This document shows, one piece after another, positions 45,508 to 57,500 of a DNA stretch of 64,000 bases. The stretch comes from Yamagishiella unicocca (Eukaryota; Chlorophyta; Chlorophyceae; Chlamydomonadales; Volvocaceae), in the NCBI GenBank assembly GCA_003116995.1, contig BDSL01000008.1, forward strand, positions 806,001-870,000, written 5' to 3'. The notes beneath the pieces are model-generated. The model made no database searches. It was not told the DNA's origin and worked only from the letters and a program-made list of their open reading frames with translations. Numbering within the stretch: position 1 is the stretch's first letter; every line of letters starts with the position of its first letter. Position numbers and translations under genes: made by a program.

Positions 45508-47053
45508 GGTAACGGGAGCTGGTCGTGGGGAGAGTGGTACGGAGCACGCCAATGGGTGCCGTATTTCGCATCCGCCGTACCAAAGTTGGCGAGATGTAAT
45601 TTGATACATAGTGAAGAATGAGTATAGTGTTTCCTTGACGGCGGTAGCTGTATAGTCAATAAGCAACCCAGATTACGCAGGGTATCGGTATGTGGGGAGC
45701 ATGTACACACAGAACACACAAGGTCATGTTGCTTTGGGAGTGGCCGGCTACTTCCGTAACATAGGTAGGAAGTGTCCGAGCCACTGGTTCCGGCTGGTAT
45801 CATCCGGCGATGGGGCAGGATGGGGCAGGGGTGCAACGCCGGACGTGTCCGAGTGTAGTGGCGAGCTCTTCCATCTTCTGCGACTAGATGAACGGCTCGA
45901 AATACTTCGTGTTTTCTTCAATCTAGCGTGTCTGTGCGTGCGTTCGTGTCATCGTGTGGGTCATCGTCCTCCTCCTCTGCCTATTGCTGTCGTTCTCCTG
46001 ATTAAAATGGGGATGAACGATGAAGAGACTGCATTTCAGTCATTTTTCATGTCAGCCCTTACTTGGGATTCCCACAGACGAACTTGGGCCTCGCAGCCAG
46101 CGCCTCATGCACATGTTGTGTGCTAAGGAAGGCGACGTGCGTCGCCTGGGCACGCAAAACTGCGTGTAACATAGCGGTGTCTGTCATTGACACCGCAACG
46201 GGCACTCCCATCCATGTCCTGGTTGGAGTCACCGAAGAGGGTTACGTCCCCTGCACGGGCGGTGTCATGATCGGTGTTGCATTTCTGCAACTGCAGGACC
46301 GCCCACATGCGGCCATGTCGTCTAGTAAGGCAGGTACCCGCAGGTGGGAAGGGAGACGTCGCCGCCTCATTCCAAGCCCGGCTCAGGCAGGAGCTACACG
46401 TGAGGTGACGAACTCGCGAAACGTACCGAACACGGAGTCCTTCCTGCTCCTGCCATCCTCCGCCAAGCGCAGCCCTTACCATTACTGCCTCCCTTCCCCC
46501 AAACACATACTCCCAGTCCCACCGAGGGCCCTGCGCTGCGCTCCATTTGAGAGGCGACGTGCTCATTGGTAGGCTAGCGGTGACACCTACCATCATCAAC
46601 GCCCGACCCAGCCACGACAGTCGAGGGCCCGAGAGCTGTCAGGTGCATCCGCATCATCCCCTCACGAGCGACGCTACGCAGTGCTATCCAACCCAGCCAT
46701 TTCGCTGGGCGCTGCAGCGTCAGAAAACGGTAGTGGCGTCGCCTGGCATTGGGGCGGCATCGCACAGGTCACTCAGTGCCGATGCTAATGCGAGGAGATC
46801 CGCCGACATGGTATACTCGTCTCCTTCCGTACGGCGACATCGGTGCCGTCCCAACCCCCCAAGCCTGCACTCGATGGATCCCGATGGATCCAGCGACGAG
46901 CGGACACGCTGCTCCACAGCACTCACCTCAGCGCTCCCCAATCCCCGAATGCCGTCACCGCCCCACCGCCCCCACAGCTGTACAGACAGACGGTTGCCGC
47001 GATGCGTCTCCTCGCCACGCCGTTCGTGCGTCCGTGAACTCCCCCAGGCCACC
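45508..47053. other. convergent intergenic region DPM1 / TRM1
   Basis: Apart from the DPM1 3' end, no coding exon is supportable. Long + strand frames from about 46547 onward are antisense to the low-complexity tail of TRM1. Confidence 0.5.
45595..45599 (+). terminator. polyadenylation signal TGTAA of DPM1
   Basis: TGTAA 88 nt past the DPM1 stop. Confidence 0.7.
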
Positions 47054-50000
47054 TCAGGCCTTTTGCCGCTTGGCGTCCTGCTCCCCATCGCCCGCACCCT
47101 CACCGGCCCCCTCAGCCCCAGCGGCCGCCTCACCTCCGCTGCCCCCCGCTGCCCTCTTGCGGCTGCCGCCGTCTTCCCCCGCCTCCCCTGCCTCCCCCCC
47201 AGCAGCAGTCGCACCCTCCCCCGCCCCCTGCTGCTCCGTCATCTCATCTCCCCCCTGCGTCGTCGCCTCCGCAGCTCCGGCCTCCGCCGTACCGTCTCCG
47301 CCCTGCCCCGCTTGCTCGCCCGCCCCGTCGCCGCGGCCGCGGCCTCCACCACGCCCGCCACGCTTCTTGTCCCGCCGCTTGCCTCGCCCCGCTCCGCTGC
47401 CGCTGGGTCCGACGCCGGCTTCGGAGCCGTCCTGCGGCTGCTCCTGGGGCCTGGTCTGGTCCGGCCTGCATTGTCCGAGGCCACCCATCACCGCGAACCT
47501 TTCAAATTTACGTCATCTGGGACCAGTGAAGAGGGCCAGCAGTTGTGCACGTATGCGGCTCCCTTTATGTGTTTTGGTTTTGAGCACATCGAACATGCGT
47601 TGCCTTCGTCCCCACGTGCCCTTCTGGTGGCGATGACGTCAGCAGAGGCGCTGCGCCCACTCCGGTCCCCTGTTCAACCCCGCATCAAGACATCCGCGCC
47701 CCCCGGCCCACCTGCCGTGCCGCGCCTTGGGTCCCCAGTACGCCGGGTTGTGCACGAAGCGGGGTGCTTTGTCGTCCTTGGTCCTGGACATCGCCGCAGC
47801 CACCATCGAGAAGTTGGCCTCGATGGCGGGCTGCACAGCGGGGGGGCAGGTGGGGAAATCCCGCTCAAGGTAAAAGCAAAGGCCATGCAGTTTGGAGATG
47901 TTGCCGCGTCGTGTACGCAGGCGGGCACTGGTGGGTGGGTGGGTTGGGTGGGTGGGTGGGCGGGTGGGTGGGGGGCGGGGTGGGTGGGTGCGGGCAGGCA
48001 GGCGAGTCCGCGCTGCTACGGTGCAACTCCGGTGTGAGAGCGTGACGTGCGAGGCGGCAGACCGGGCAACACGGGAGGGCTAGGGGGTGACGGTGACAAG
48101 AGACGCCGGAGGACGCTGGGTGGATACCGGTGGGGGACAAGATGACGGGTGGGATGAGAGTCATCGGCCACGCGATGGAGGAAGGAGTCTCAACCAACAA
48201 CCGCGTGGGTGCAACCGCCGCTGCATCTGAGTGGAGCCGCGCAGCTGCATGGCTGCACCCGCGTACCGACCTCTTTAGCCAGCAGCCGCGCGGAGTACGA
48301 CTCCGGGTCCTTCACCGCCGCCGCGGACACGCCGTTGCGGCGCACCCAGCAGCGAACCACGTCCCACACCACCGACGGCGGCGCGTCCGTCTTGATGGCC
48401 AGTGGGCAGGCGTGGCTGCCCGACACCCTGAGGCGGTTGGGATTTTTGGCAAACAAATGCGGTTGTGTTTGACAGTTAGGTGAGCTCGGTTTCGGAGGTG
48501 GATGAGGACGGGGTTGAGGCGCGTTCTGGGTCGGGCTGCTGGGGGGTAGGCTGCCGCGTGCCCCTTCCCAGAGCATGTTGGCGGCACCCAGGAGTGGTGG
48601 GGGCAGGCTGCCGCGGGCCCCTTCCCAGAGCATGTTGGCGGTATCCAGGAGTGCATATCTTGACCACCTCCCCAGCACCTGACCACCTCCCCCCTTGTGC
48701 GGCACACACCTGTAACCGGCGTGGACCAGCGCCGACCGAAACTGGTCAGTCTTGGGCGGCGTGGTGCGCACCTGGCGGTTTGCGGTTGAACGGCCGGACG
48801 GTTGGACGGTTAGGACACGCAATGGGGACCAGCTAGCCAGCTAGCTAGCTAACTAGCTGGCGTAACCAGCTAGCTAGCTGGCGGAGAGGGTCCCTACGTG
48901 GTCGTATCCACAGCAGATGACACAGGGCCGAAGCAAGACACGGCCCGAGGCCGGCCACAGCGGACCTGCCCCGCCTTCTCTTCTTCTCTCCCAACCCGCC
49001 CCCGCCCTCTCGCCTTTGATCCCCTCGCTCCGCACCTGCTTGCAGATGTCGTGCAGGTTGTAGTACAGCGGCGCGTCAGGGATCTCCTGGGAGGCGCTGA
49101 TGAGGTAACCGCGGATCTTGACGGCCTGAGGGGTGCGGCGGAGAGGGGGTGCGACCCGTGTGAGCGGACTGTGGGGCACGGTGCGCGGAGTCGGCTGGGA
49201 CGACAAGGATACGGCAGCGGACTGTGGGGCACGGTGCGCGGAGTCGGCTGGGACGAGGAGGATGCGGCAGCGGACTGTGGGACACGGTGCGCGGAGTCGG
49301 CTGGGACGAGGAGGATGCGGCAGCGGTGTGCAGGTGCGGGCGCGTGACCCGAGTGAGCTCGCGACACGGGGCACCGCGGCGGGCACATCGCTCTGCGGCT
49401 GAGGCTGCGCGCCTCGCCTCGGGTAGCCTGCCACCGACGCTGCCGAGTGCGACGGGCTCTGCTGGATCCAAAATGTACGGCGTGTGCGACGACGAACACG
49501 GCGTGCAGGAACCCACCTGGGCGTAGCGGCTGGTGCCGCCCGACTCGAACTCCTTGAGCAGCTCTGGCGGGGGAGGAGATCCGTGACGTGATGAGGGGTG
49601 TGGGAGGGAAACGTGATGAGGGGTGGGGGAGGAAAACGTGATAAGGGCGGTCAGTGAGGAGCGAGGCAACGTCCAATGCTGCTGGCAATGCCAAGCGCCC
49701 TAGTGAGGGCTCCCAAGCGGCACGAGTAGGTACGGGCCAAACGAAATGTCCGGCCCCCCGACCCCAGTTGCCCTAAGGTGCGTGTCCCTGCTTGGGTTGC
49801 CACCGCACAGAGCCCCACGAAACATCGTGTGGCCCGCCGCTACCGCATATGAACATGGCGAGTGCCGGGCGCCATGTTCATATGCGCCTGGCGCCCGCCA
49901 CAAGACGCCCCGATCCCCTGGGAGCAAACCCAGGATGTCAGCATGCGCGCACACCCGCCCACTGAGCATCCCCTCGGCCATGGCAGCAGCGCGCGCCGCA

Positions 50001-53000
50001 CCTTCGATGAAACCGACGTTGTGAATGGGGCCAGCCCAGATGGGCCCCCCCATGATGTATCCGGAGCCGGTTTCGGGGCATCGCGCCTCCACGGCGGGAC
50101 CTGTACCAGGCAGGTACTTGTTCTGGCCGTTGTGCTGCTTCTTTTGACCAACCGGCTGCGGCGTTTTGGGGAGCGGGTGTGGAACAGTAGTTGGCGCTCG
50201 TGAGGAGTTGAGGAAGGTACGGTAGTTGGTTGGCCAACCGCTGGGACGAGCGCGGATTCCAACTCCCGGAGGAGGGGGCCCCAAGTGCCGGCCCGAACCA
50301 ACGATCTTGCCACCTTAACCATTGCCGTCGCATTGATTTGATGCTGCAGCCAAGCCCTCCACACACCCGCCCGGTGCCTGTCTACTCCTCTCCACCCCAC
50401 GCGGCCCGCCACCCTGTCCACCGGCGCCACCCGTACCCCACTAGCCCGCCCGGTGCGCTCATCAGTAACCCTCCCCCTGGCATCCCCAGTCGCCTGCACC
50501 AGTACCCCACCATACACCAGCCCAGCCCACGAGCTCCCTAGCCGTCCCAGCCCAGCCCACGGGGCTCCTCCTCCCCATCACCACCACCACCACCACCCGA
50601 CGGTACTCCTCACCCCCACCTCCCCACCACCGTCCCCCCCCCCACGTCGTCATCCGCGCAGCCCACCTGCAGCCAGAACGAGTCGCACCCGGAGCTCTGC
50701 CACAAGTACGACAGGCGCGACGGCGAGTCCTTGACGTCGTTGGGCGACGTGTAGACGCGCACGAAGATGCGCACGTAGAAGTCCACCGACAGACTCAGCA
50801 GCGGCACGATGCGCCGCTTGTACCTGCAGGGCGAGGAGGGGGTTACAATAATAGAACCGGTAACGCGACTGGGGAAATGTAGCGTGTGCATAGCCTTCGG
50901 ACAGAGCGAGGGGGGGGAGGGACAGGGACAGAGACAGGGACAGGGGAGGGCTTGAGGGTGGGCGGGGGAGAGAGCCGGCCGAAATCCAACCCAGCCGCAG
51001 GACCTCCCCACATGTACGGCTGCCCATGACAATCCCTGCCTCCCAGGGCACTGCCGCTGCTGCCGCCAAGGCGTTCACCCACCTCGCCGCGTGTGTCTCC
51101 ATGCACGCCAGCACGATCCGCAGCGCCATCTCGTGACAGTACGACCGGTGTACGGGATAGATGCCGTAGTTGGACCAGCACGCGGCGCTGCGGGGTCGGG
51201 GGCGTTGCGGTTCGGGTGTGTTGGGTTTCCCACAACGGACACCGCGTTATCCTCTTATCAGGGATTTGCATGCCCTCATGCACAACCTTGGATATCCTAT
51301 TCAGTGCCGATCCACAGATCCCCTGTCATACCCCTCATTCACAAGCCCCTCACGGCACCCCAGCTCACACCTGTTGTTGCCGCATAGGTTGGCCATGTCG
51401 GTGGCGGTGACCATGAGCAGCCCGCCCTCAGAAACAGCCTGCAGGGCGCTGTCCAGCAGCATAGCGGGCGTGCCGTACGGGTCCAGGTCCACCACGTCGT
51501 ACGCCTGCCGCGGCGGTTGCGAGTGAAAAACAATCACGCTGGAACTTACGGCATCATCGCAACCCTTCCAGGTCCACTACTACTCCGGCGGCAGCCGGTG
51601 GCCTCCTAGACCCGTCCGCAACCAATTCGCCGTTATTAGCACCAGCCCAGCCGCCCAACCCACTTCCACCAACCCATTGGATGGACGCCCATACCCTCAG
51701 CTCCTGCTCTTCCTCGCAACCCTCGGCTCCCGCAGAGCCCCGTCGACCCGCAGCTCACCCCCGGGTTCTGCAGCATGGTGAGCCGCGCGTCGCTGCAGAG
51801 CACCCGGATCTTGGCCGCCGCGTCGCCGCCGTTGAGCGCCACGTTGCGAGCCATGGCAGCGACCGCATCCGAATCCAGGTCGTTGGCGTCGATGCGGCCG
51901 AGCTCCGGAACCTGCCACGTGGCGGCGGAAATGGTTCGGCCGCCGTACAAGGGCGTTCCGGGTCGCTGGTCAAGGGCCAGTGCACCCTTCGCTCTCCCGC
52001 GATGTGGGACCGTGTGTATTCGGCCAAGCACCCTGTGTTCGCACCCGCCGCCCCGGGCACCCTGTGCCCCCGCCGCCCTGTACGATAACGGAAATAGGAG
52101 CCGTACACGTCGTACATTCCGTACGACCCACCTCGAGCGCGTATCGGATGGACCTCAGGCCGCTGGCTGCCAGTCCCTCCAGCAGGCGCGGCCCAGTGGG
52201 CCCTGCGGCCCCCTTCTTCTGCTGGAGGGCCATGACGGAGAGGGCCGGGAGGCAGGGCGGGGCAGGGTGGAGGGTCGGGATGGACGGGAGGAGGGCCGGG
52301 AGGGCGGTTCGCCGTCCCCACTACCATGCGGTGTTGCGGTCCCCCGTGGATTCCGCAGCACCGGGAGCGCGAGTATTCGCCTGTGCCCTAACCCCGACAG
52401 CACCCCACCATTCGTCGTGCTGGTGTGCCCTAGCCCTCATTGGCGCCTAACTGACCCAAGTCGCCCGTTTTACCAGACGTGCTGCAAACGCGGTGGCTAC
52501 CGGCGACAGAAGCACGAAACGCTGCATGAGCTGCACAATGCCCGTTCAGCGGCATCGTTCGGACCATACCCTCCCCTGGCGCCCCGAGCCCGCTGCGGCC
52601 CCATCCTAACCCTCAGCTACTGGCCCCCCATGTCCGTGTGAGGCATTCCCCCCCTCCGCCCCCCCCCGCCCAACCTCCTTCCTGCCGCCCCGCTTCAGCT
52701 CCTTCCTGCCGCCCCGCTTCAGCTCCTTCCTGCCGCCCCCCGCCCCCACCTCCTTCCTACCGCCCCCCCGCCCCACCTCCTTCCTGCCGCCCCGCTTCAG
52801 CTCCCCGGACGCCAGCTCCTGCTCCCGCCGGCGGAGGAAGAGCCGCAGAGCCGCAATGGACAGGTCGCGGTTCGTGACCTGGGGGCGAAGAGTCGCGTCC
52901 ATGCGCGGGGTGAGTCCAATAGGGGAGCAAGAAGGGAGGTGTGCAGGGGTAGGTTGGTGGAGCCAGGCGTTGCCTGGTGACGACATAACATGCTGTAGTC

Positions 53001-53590
53001 GCCCTAACGCGTGCATGCGCCTTTTCCTCCCAAGTCTAGGAGCTCCGCTTCCCCTCGCCCCCTTCATCCCATGGGCACCATTCCTCGCCGGACCTCTCGT
53101 GCGAACTAGTGCCAGGCTAACCACGTTGCGCGCAACTCTACAGACTTGCACAACTAGCCTGACACACCCACGCACACACACCCCACCTGTGCCTCGTTGT
53201 AAAAGACTTCATTGCCCTTTTGCAGGATCTTTGCCTGGCCCTCCTTTAGGATTTTGTAGCCCTCCGGAACGGCCATCGGATCAGACGCTGGGGCGGCTGC
53301 AGCCGCCGCGGCATCCGCAACCTTAGCAGCGGCCGGCTCGGAAGCCTCGCCCCTGCAGCATCGACATAATTCAACCATTATCCTGGGGATTGCAACCTTT
53401 TTTGGACGCGGCCGAAGTGCAGCGTTATGCACGTCATCAGCGCCGCCCTATGCCGTCCGCTGGACCGGACAAGCAAGCCATTGGCATAAAAGAAAGTGCG
53501 CGTACGAAAGTGCAGCCATCACTATGGCCGTGGCAAGGGTAGATTGATGGTTTGACCGACGGAAACTCACTTGCCGGCGGCGTCGCTCAT
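47054..53590 (-). CDS. TRM1: tRNA (guanine-26 N2)-dimethyltransferase
   Basis: Fifteen exons: 53590-53571, 53352-53187, 52878-52777, 52221-52132, 51911-51759, 51504-51371, 51187-51083, 50823-50667, 50155-49963, 49563-49517, 49125-49036, 48771-48710, 48427-48271, 47863-47712, 47450-47054; about 674 residues. Landmarks in family order: EGYKILKEGQAKI and NEVFYNEAQ, NRDLS, SAM motif I LEGLAASGLRSIRYALE, catalytic DLDPYGTP, TDMANLCGN, YGIYPVHRSYCHEMALRIVL, VDFYVRIFVRV, YIMGGPIWAGPIH, IPDAPLYYNLHDIC, TPPKTDQFRSALVHAGYR, KTDAPPSVVWDVVRCW and NPAYWGPKAR. A Gly/Lys/Arg-rich tail of about 130 residues ends KRQKA and could bind RNA or act as a nuclear signal. The enzyme makes m2,2G26 in tRNA. The acceptor of exon 14 (TTGAG) is the weakest junction. 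Exon 3 has repeated donors, and exon 4 begins at a NAGNAG acceptor (52221 or 52218). Confidence 0.93.
47931..47996. repeat. GGGTGGGT tract
   Basis: A GGGT-rich run in a TRM1 intron, just upstream (- strand) of exon 14. The + strand could form G-quadruplexes, while the sense strand is a CCCA tract. Confidence 0.75.
48832..48885. repeat. AGCTAGCT palindromic tract
   Basis: Reiterated CAGCTAGCTAGC in TRM1 intron 11, self-complementary. Confidence 0.85.
51295..51340 (+). repeat. dispersed intronic repeat (TRM1 copy)
   Basis: CCTATTCAGTGCCGATCCAC then CCTGTCATACCCC. Antisense in TRM1 intron 6. Confidence 0.75.
52655..52805 (-). repeat. repeated exon-3/intron-3 junction of TRM1
   Basis: The exon end GAGCTGAAGCGGGGCGGCAG plus GAAGGAG recurs. 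In-frame donors GAG|GTGGGG occur at 52776 and 52749, and GAG|GTTGGG at 52674. All are phase 0. Confidence 0.85.
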
Positions 53591-54557
53591 TTTCCTTTCA
53601 GCGGTTTTGAAAGCAGTTCAGGGATAGATAAATTGATGTTTGGTTCTCACTAAGGGTACCGATTACGAGTGTCCGGATTAGGAAATTGGTCGCGGCAAAG
53701 GGAACGTACGGCAGCGGTTGCCAAAGCGGCGGGAGGTCGGGAGGTCGGGACTAGGGAGGCGCTCATCGATGGCGACTACTTCTGTTTATCACGACATAGC
53801 CTGTTGCGCTATTCTGCTTGTCGGCAATGGAATAACGCGTAGGTCCCCTGTAGGTCCGGGATCAGGGCGTGCCGGGTTACGTTCCTAACCAACAGAAGGA
53901 ATGTGCTGGCAAGGCTTCCGTACGCTTTCGAGGACACTAAATGACGAGACATGCTGTGGCCAGGTTATGGCCCATTTCTACCTATTAGGGCGAATTGGGC
54001 ATACAAGGTCGCTCCCAACCCCCATCCAAGTGCGCCCCAGATAGTACAGGCGCCAGATAACGTAAGCCGTCGTGTCCAGGCTCGGGGTGCGACGTGCTGC
54101 GCACGCTGTGTCGCAAACTGCAAGTCGTGGAAACGAGGGTCTTGCAATATTCATTCGAGCCTATGCTCCGCGTGAATGGTTACTGGGGATTCCAGTGAAA
54201 CAATGTAGCCACGTGCAAGAAAGCCAGGGATTGGAACAAGGAGCAAGGCCTCCGCGTCCAACTGTCAGAAACCGATGCCCAACACACCTAGCAAATCCGC
54301 AACCAGCAGTGAACCAGTGAAGCACCCCCAAGATCGGAACGACAGATTCACCGCCGCCCATTCGCTGCGAAGGGCGCTCAATCTCCACATCGGAACCTTC
54401 TTCTTCCTCCCCACCTCCCCACCTCCACTTTCCACAAAACTCAACCGGCGGCCCGGCCTTATCGGACCTCCGCCAACCACACATGCACCGCGCATCAAAC
54501 AGCAGCCATGCGTCCCTTGCTAATCACCCAGCGCACAGGCGCACGTGAGCCCCAGCC
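53591..54557. other. TRM1 upstream region
   Basis: About 970 bp between the TRM1 start and the stop of the next - strand gene. It should contain the TRM1 promoter and the neighbour's 3' UTR. No coding exon or clear motif is seen. Confidence 0.5.
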
Positions 54558-57500
54558 TCAGTTTCTGCTGGCCCCGGCCGCCCCCATGGCCGCCGCCTGG
54601 CGAAGGTACCCGGACATCAGCCCGTCCGCCTGCGCGTTCATGGCCAGCTGCAGCTCGCACAGAGCCGTCCGCCGCGCGAACAGCTCCTCCTCGGGGAGTC
54701 CCATGATCCGCACCATGGCGGCCGCCTCATCCTCGCCGGGCTGGCGCAGAAACACGTGCCTCTCGCTGCGGGCGCGGAGCCGGTGGGCAGGGAGGGAGGG
54801 TGGGAGGGGCCACACTATGACGCTACAAGGGAGACGTCACGTGATGGCAGAACCACCGGAAGTGCGGTGCAGTTTCTGGACGCCGGCACCAGTACAGCCC
54901 CAGGCGTCCTCTGAGCGCTCTTCGTCATTTGGCGCCTACTAGCTCACCCTCGCCAGAGCTCAAGGCAGATTCGTTCAGCGCTCCGCCCGGACCGTTAAGC
55001 AACCGCCAGGGCAACTAACCTCGTTTCCTCTGCCTGCCCAACCAACACGCGCCCGCGCCCTCCCCAGCCCCCGGCCCCGAATCCCATCCTCCCTCGCCTC
55101 AGCCCCACTCGAGAAAGTGACGGATGAATAGTGGACAAGAAGGCCAAGGAGACTACCGAGATTCCATCCGTGTTCGGTGACCCACTCTAGGAAGGTGTAC
55201 GTGTCCAGCAGCAGCTGCTCCGCTATGACCGGCACGCAGGTCAGCAGCGAGGCCAGGATGGTGGAGCTGATGCGGCTCTCGTAATAGACGGGCATGCCGA
55301 AGGCGGGGACCAGCGCGTAGCTGTGGTGGATGAGGGACCAGAAGTCCTGCCGGGGCGGGGTCAGGGGCGGGGTGAAGGGGCGGGGTGAGGGTGGCGGGGT
55401 GAGGGTGGCGGGGTGAAGGGGCGGGGTGAAGGGGCGGGGTGAGGGTGGCGGGGTGAAGGGGTGGGGTGAGGGTTGCGGGGTTAAGGGGCGGGGCGAGGGT
55501 TGCGGGGTGAAGGGGCGGGGTGAAGGAGCGGGGTGAAGGGGCGGGGTGAGGGTTGCGGGGTGAAGGGGCGGGGTGAAGGAGCGGGGTGAAGGGGCGGGGT
55601 GAGGGTTGCGGGGTGAAGGCGTGGGACGAATGGGCGGGGTGAGGATTGCGGGGAGGGGCATCTGGTGGATGGGAGGGGCGATGGAGGAAGTGGGTTGGGG
55701 AGGGAGGGGCAGAGGGGCGTCGGCGCGGAACAGATGTCTGGAGCTGGGCGCAGCGAGGAGCGGTATAAGGTTTAGGATGCAGTGGGCGTTGTGGGTGGGG
55801 AGGGATTGGCAGGCCGGTTACACGCTTCGGGAGAGATGCAGGCCGGTTGCGGCTACCGGTGGAGATTTCCAGTACCTGAGCCCATGTGGCGAACAACCCG
55901 CACCCTCCCGCTTGCCTTCCCTTCCCCAAACCCACCAACCCCACTCCACCCACGACCTGCGGCGTCTCCTACTCAGTCCGCCCATGCCCAACACCCGCTC
56001 CAGCATCCCTGCGCATGCGCCGCTCGGGTCCCTGCCGTACCGGGTATCGTAGCCAGGGGTGGAACGCCACCCGGTTCTCTAGCTCCGGCGGCAGCTGCAG
56101 GTCCGCCCGCTCGCCCTTGCCCACCACCACCACCGGCGGCACCGGCTGCCCCTCCGCTCGCAGCTGTAGCAGCCGCCGCCACAGCCCGGCATAGTCACGC
56201 GTGAATCCGTTGCCGTGCTTGCTCTTGTAGCGGCGCAAAGCGCCCTGCGCGAGGTAAGAGAGTCAACAGAGGAGATCATGATGTGAAATATTTTAAGAGG
56301 TAGTATATAAATACGTAGCTTTACATAGCAAAGCTACATAAGCAAGAGTTTAAACACGCGCATCCTCCACCCCATCCAACCATCAATCCCAATCCAAGCA
56401 TCCCGCGCCCGGCCTGGCCTACCGCACTGCAGCCGCAATGAACCTCCAGCCCAGCCCGTACGACATGCAGTACTACCCGTACTACTGTCCTGCCTTCGGC
56501 CGCGCCCACCTGGATGCTGAAGCCCTTGAGGCACTTCTTGGTGGCGCAGGTCTTCCTAGGGACGAAGGCCGCCACCGGCATCGACCAGTCCACGCTGCGA
56601 CGCAGCATGCGGCTGCGGGGTCGGGCACGAGGACGGGGTCGGGCACGAGGACGGGGTCGGGCACGAGGACGGGGTCGGGCACGAGGACGGGGTCGGGCAC
56701 GAGGATGGGGATGGTCGGGGATGGGGTTGGCGTGGGGGACGAGGTCGGCGTCGGGAACGGGGACGGGGTTGCTCCGCCAGGGCCCTGCCCTCCACCCACC
56801 TGCTGAGGTTCGCCACGTGTGGGGCCAGCGCCATGAGTTTGAACGTCGGGTGCAGGGACAGGATCCTCGCGTTGGCGGAGTGAGTGTCCGCCCGGTGGAC
56901 CACCACCACCAGCAGCTGGGGCTGGACGGCCGCCAGCACGGCCTTGCACACCTGGAGGGTTGGGGCGCCGGTTCCGGAGCCAGTGGGGCCCAGGGACAGG
57001 GGAGGGGGACGGTTGAGCGTGTGGGCGGGCAGGGCAGTGGGATTGTGGGGTTGCAGGTGAGGTTGGATGGCAGCGATACAGATCTGGGCGGCAGCTGGGC
57101 TGGGCGCCTTACGGGCGTGGGTAGCTGGGGACAAGCGCAGGACCGCGCGGCTGAGGAGGAGCCGGGAACGGCGGGGCGAGGAATGGCAGGGTTAGGGGCT
57201 GCTGCTGCACGTGCTGCCTGCGCGACGCGCTTGTGCCCCTGGTTGGACCGCACCCGCCCCCTGGTTGGACCGCACCCGCCCCCTGGTTGGACCGCACCCG
57301 CCCCCTGGTTGGACCGCACCCGCCCCCTGGTTGGACCGCACCCGCCCCCTGGTTGGACCGCACCCGCCCCCTGGTTGGACCGCACCCGCCCCCTGGTTGG
57401 ACCGCACCCGCCCCCTGGTTGGACCGCACCCGCCCCCTGGTTGGACCGCACCCGCCCCCTGGTTGGACCGCACCCGCCCCCTGGTTGGACCGCACCCGCC

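Noticed and set aside
46547..48037. 496-codon + strand open frame
   Set aside because: It is antisense to the low-complexity C-terminal exon and introns of TRM1 and has no domain or splice logic.
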